64,000 nt of DNA from Paenibacillus rhizovicinus (GTDB taxonomy: Bacteria; Bacillota; Bacilli; Paenibacillales; Paenibacillaceae): positions 310,001-374,000 of the forward strand of contig NZ_CP048286.1 in the NCBI RefSeq assembly GCF_010365285.1, read 5' to 3'. The stretch's first letter is position 1, and the number at the start of each line of letters is the position of its first letter. Both the position numbers and the translations under genes were made by a program. The notes beneath the pieces are model-generated. The model was given only the letters and a program-made list of their open reading frames with translations, ran no database searches and was not told the origin of the DNA. This document shows, piece by piece, positions 61,484-64,000 of the stretch.

Positions 61484-61684
61484 TTACAGTTTTACGACAT
61501 TCTCTGCTTGAGGACCGCGTTGGCCCTTCACAACATTAAATTCAACGCGTTGACCTTCGTCCAATGATTTGTACCCATCTCCTTGGATGGCAGAAAAATG
61601 AACGAATACGTCATCGCCGTTTTCCCTTTGAATGAAGCCGAATCCTTTTTCCGCATTAAACCATTTCACTGTACCTGTTTCCAT
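61484..61684 (-). CDS. cold-shock protein, CspA family
   Basis: This 66-aa single cold-shock domain has RNP1 (KGFGFIQ) and RNP2 (VFVHFSAIQ) intact and starts [20 protein letters not shown]. It binds single-stranded RNA or DNA as an RNA chaperone. The start is the ATG at 61684 with GGAGG upstream. The 160 bp 5' region is A+T-rich, as usual for csp leaders. Confidence 0.95.
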   Translation of the reverse strand: METGTVKWFNAEKGFGFIQRENGDDVFVHFSAIQGDGYKSLDEGQRVEFNVVKGQRGPQAENVVKL

Positions 61685-61845
61685 TAAATTGTAAACCTCC
61701 AAAGTTGAATATGATGTCCGCAAAAGCGGACTTATGACAAGTATATCCTATCCAAGAAAAAAAATCATATTAAGCTTGATTAAATTTTTTTGATTCGCCA
61801 ATTTGACGCTCTGTTGCTGCTCTTCCCCGTTGATGTTCGCGCCAT

Positions 61846-63354
61846 CTAGATGAAGGAGTACGATGAGAAAACCTCTCTGGCACCGCTGTATTTCCGGGGA
61901 ATTCCAGGCCGAATGGAATAACTGCGATCTCCATCCACCGCTTCCGTATGCATGCAATCAAACTTGCTTCCGAACGGAATGCCGTTCAGTTGTCCGATGT
62001 CGTCAAACAATTCGTACAGATGCGTCACCCATATGCCGCGCGCCTGCTTCGCTTTCAACATGCACAGCGTTTCCCGGCTCAACAAGTAACTCTCCATCGG
62101 CGAAGTGCCGGATATCGGTTCGTTTCCTAGAAACAAACAATTCTCGTCCAGGGCGGCAATGACATCGCGCATTTCGCACAGTTCTCGTCCCAGCGTCCCC
62201 TGCGACAATTCGGTGTTTTCTTCACGGGAGAATACGCTGTACATTCCCGATGCCGGGCTGATCTGCGCGCTGGCGGCAGGAATCGGCAGCCCCATCTGGA
62301 ACAGAAGCTGAATCGCGCCGGCGGTTCGCAGAAAAGTCGTTTTCCCTCCCCTGTTGACGCCGCCGAGCAAGACGAATTCTCGCCCGTCTTGGATGGCGAT
62401 ATCATTGGCGATGACGTCTGCCTGCTCGGCAAGCAGCGGATGTACCATTTTACGGATGATTAGCGATCGTTCCTCGGCTCCTCTGATTTCCGCATAACAG
62501 GTGCAAGGGGCATGCTTCGCGCTCGCTTTCGCATATTGAACCATTCCGAGCGCAAACTGCAGCTCCTCTACAAAAACCCGAATCTCGTCGGCAATGCTCC
62601 GTTCTACGACGTTCAACTGGTTTCTTGCAATTGCAGTCTGCGCAATAAGCATTTGCTGAACGGAATGGCTGAATCGTTCCAACGCTGTTGCTTCAACGTG
62701 AGAGAAACGTTTACCTAGCTGGTAGGCGAGAGGCAAGAGTTCGTCCACTCGCATGGGATTCTCGGTGTTGATCAAACGATTGAGCAAGGTACTGGATACA
62801 TACCTCTTCCTGTTCACGTCGTGCAGGGCAATGGCGTAGATCGTGAGGTCATCCGAGAAATGAATGCGATAAGCCAAACTGCCCGTTTTTCCAACGCCGC
62901 TCGCGTACTTGTTCCATGCCTCGTCAAAGTTATGCGGGTAACTTTCCTCTAGCAGAATCGTTAACTTTGCTGGCAATTCTGCTAATGAAGCGGGCAATTG
63001 TCCGCATGTCCCAATCGTCTGTATGACTGCTTGCGCCGCGTCCCGAAATTGGCGTACCCCGATCATATTGCCGATCATATGGATAGGCTCGCTCTCTACG
63101 GAGGATGCCGTTTCAAGCAGCGGCAAGGAAGCGTTGTGCAAGCGATGCAAGGAGGCGGTTAAGGCATCGTTGTCCGTCAATGCTTCGCAAACCGCATTCC
63201 GTTCCCGGATACTCTCGGGATCGCTCGTGATGTACTGACTCGGATTGACGAAATACCGCCCCAAGTATGCAGTAAGTTCCACGTCGTCTAACAGCGTCTT
63301 GGACATCGGAAAAGGCACATCGTTATGCAGCGCGATACGAAACAGCCTAAGCAA
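61846..63354 (-). CDS. MutS-like ATPase lacking mismatch-recognition domains
   Basis: This 502-aa protein resembles the lever/core and ATPase domains (III-V) of MutS, with no N-terminal mismatch-binding domain. Walker A is GGVNRGGKTT (331-340). The Walker B region reads NCLFLGNEPISGTSPMES, so the usual Asp of DE is Asn. The start is a TTG at 63354 with GAGAGGCGG upstream, overlapping the preceding gene by 8 nt. Two such genes in tandem suggest a heterodimer, as in eukaryotic MSH pairs, but with an unknown role. Confidence 0.78.
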   Translation of the reverse strand: MLRLFRIALHNDVPFPMSKTLLDDVELTAYLGRYFVNPSQYITSDPESIRERNAVCEALTDNDALTASLHRLHNASLPLLETASSVESEPIHMIGNMIGVRQFRDAAQAVIQTIGTCGQLPASLAELPAKLTILLEESYPHNFDEAWNKYASGVGKTGSLAYRIHFSDDLTIYAIALHDVNRKRYVSSTLLNRLINTENPMRVDELLPLAYQLGKRFSHVEATALERFSHSVQQMLIAQTAIARNQLNVVERSIADEIRVFVEELQFALGMVQYAKASAKHAPCTCYAEIRGAEERSLIIRKMVHPLLAEQADVIANDIAIQDGREFVLLGGVNRGGKTTFLRTAGAIQLLFQMGLPIPAASAQISPASGMYSVFSREENTELSQGTLGRELCEMRDVIAALDENCLFLGNEPISGTSPMESYLLSRETLCMLKAKQARGIWVTHLYELFDDIGQLNGIPFGSKFDCMHTEAVDGDRSYSIRPGIPRKYSGAREVFSSYSFI

Positions 63355-64000
63355 GATAACCGCCTCTCTTCTTAAGGAATTCTTCTAATACGGCCGCTTT
63401 GCCTCGGTCCTCCACCAAATTCGCGATACGAAAGCCGTATTCGATCGCCAATAATCTGGCATGGCTCAGACCGTCAGGCTCTTTCTCCTCCACCGCATAG
63501 GTGTGTACGATCTTCTCCGCGTCCGTCATGGACCCCATGATATAGCTGCGCAATTTAACGCCCTTCCGGCGAAGCAAATCGTACACGTTATGCATATGCG
63601 TCACCATCATCAATGTCGTTCCGGCCCGGCTCAACTGCTCGGTAATGTCGCGCAAAAGCTCAGTTGCTTCCACGGGATTCGTCGAGGTAAAGGGTTCATT
63701 GAACAGCAGCAGCGTATCCGGCGCGGCCATCCGGATGGCTTGGTGCATTTTCCTTACTTCCAGCTGATATCTGGATGCGTTCAATTGACGGTCTTCCCCG
63801 GCGGCGAAAACCGTATAGTATTGCTTAAACGGAATGAATCGCAGCGACTTGGCGGGGATCCAGAAACCAAGCTGCGCGAGGATGCAATTCTGCGCCAGCG
63901 CTTTCAAGATCGAGGATTTCCCCGAGCTGTTCGCGCCCGTAATCATCACGGTGTCTCCAAGCGATACGCGAAATGCCTGCGGCACGGGAGCTCGTTCGGT
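63347..64000 (-). CDS. MutS-like ATPase, C-terminal part (5' end beyond window)
   Basis: The frame is open to the right edge, so the start is missing; 217 codons are visible. They hold the ATPase domain: Walker A GANSSGKSS, Walker B LLLFNEPFTSTNP (Asn in place of the first acidic residue, as in its neighbour), and the switch region MMVTHMHNVYDL. The C-terminus ends KKRGGYLA. Its stop overlaps the TTG start of the second MutS-like gene, so the two are translationally coupled. Confidence 0.8.
   Translation of the reverse strand, partial: TERAPVPQAFRVSLGDTVMITGANSSGKSSILKALAQNCILAQLGFWIPAKSLRFIPFKQYYTVFAAGEDRQLNASRYQLEVRKMHQAIRMAAPDTLLLFNEPFTSTNPVEATELLRDITEQLSRAGTTLMMVTHMHNVYDLLRRKGVKLRSYIMGSMTDAEKIVHTYAVEEKEPDGLSHARLLAIEYGFRIANLVEDRGKAAVLEEFLKKRGGYLA

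Noticed and set aside
1..64000. tRNA, rRNA, transposase, integrase and prophage genes
   Set aside because: None was recognised on either strand by reading; the gene relics present have no flanking terminal repeats that I could see.

Overview
The window (about 55% G+C by eye) looks like the chromosome of an endospore-forming, low-G+C-lineage bacterium of the Paenibacillaceae (Paenibacillus or Cohnella type). The evidence is three GerA paralogues with GerB and GerC partners, candidate sigma-G promoters, an S-layer-homology exoprotein, an Amj-type lipid II flippase, LnrLMN-like ABC exporter genes with their two-component system, CbpB, and strong AGGAGG ribosome sites. No rRNA, tRNA, insertion sequence, prophage or CRISPR array was recognised.

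Layout. 0-5 kb: a spore germinant-receptor locus (partial gerA, gerB on +, then a small membrane gene, gerC and gerA on -). 5-11 kb: a membrane protein with a SLAC1/TehA channel, a DUF7002 protein, a TetR/membrane pair, DinB and LysR. 10.8-16.2 kb: response regulator, histidine kinase, ABC ATPase and two ABC-2 permeases, interrupted by a (ACTCCT)n array of about 20 copies. 16.3-21.4 kb: an orphan protein, a replication terminator protein (RTP) homologue with three Ter-like repeats upstream, and an 1116-aa S-layer/Ig-like protein. 21.6-26.9 kb: GNAT, a broken GH16 glucanase, a DUF2239-hydrolase operon behind two ACCCGGGT palindromes, FMN reductase and CcdC. 27-31 kb: an enolase-superfamily/amidohydrolase/Rieske operon, an SDR and a divergent MerR. 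31-34 kb: an OmpR-type two-component system with a divergent secreted protein. 34.3-36.5 kb: an A+T-richer patch with a cut-down GNAT, a P-loop kinase-like protein, a methyltransferase remnant and a phosphotransferase. 37-44 kb: CbpB, a helveticin J-like protein, a drug exporter with TetR, cupin, SRPBCC with ArsR, DinB with a small membrane protein, and Amj. 44.2-49.1 kb: a decayed copper-amine-oxidase-N-domain gene and a complete gerA-gerC-gerB operon. 49.2-50.6 kb: an lspA/doxX/marR regulon with three matching operators. 50.8-60.2 kb: HD protein, a double-length UxaA with an aldo/keto reductase, SnoaL/VOC/phosphotransferase, and an XRE regulator with an MFS exporter. 60.2-64 kb: AI-2E-type permease, cold-shock protein and two tandem MutS-like ATPases, the last cut by the window edge.

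The most striking signal is at 17.2-17.95 kb. A 117-aa protein very close to the Bacillus subtilis fork-arrest protein RTP is preceded by three same-orientation copies of a dyad element that partly fits the B. subtilis Ter consensus. This may be a replication terminus outside Bacillus, or an RTP-derived autoregulator. Gene decay is common: at least five broken or truncated genes are visible.
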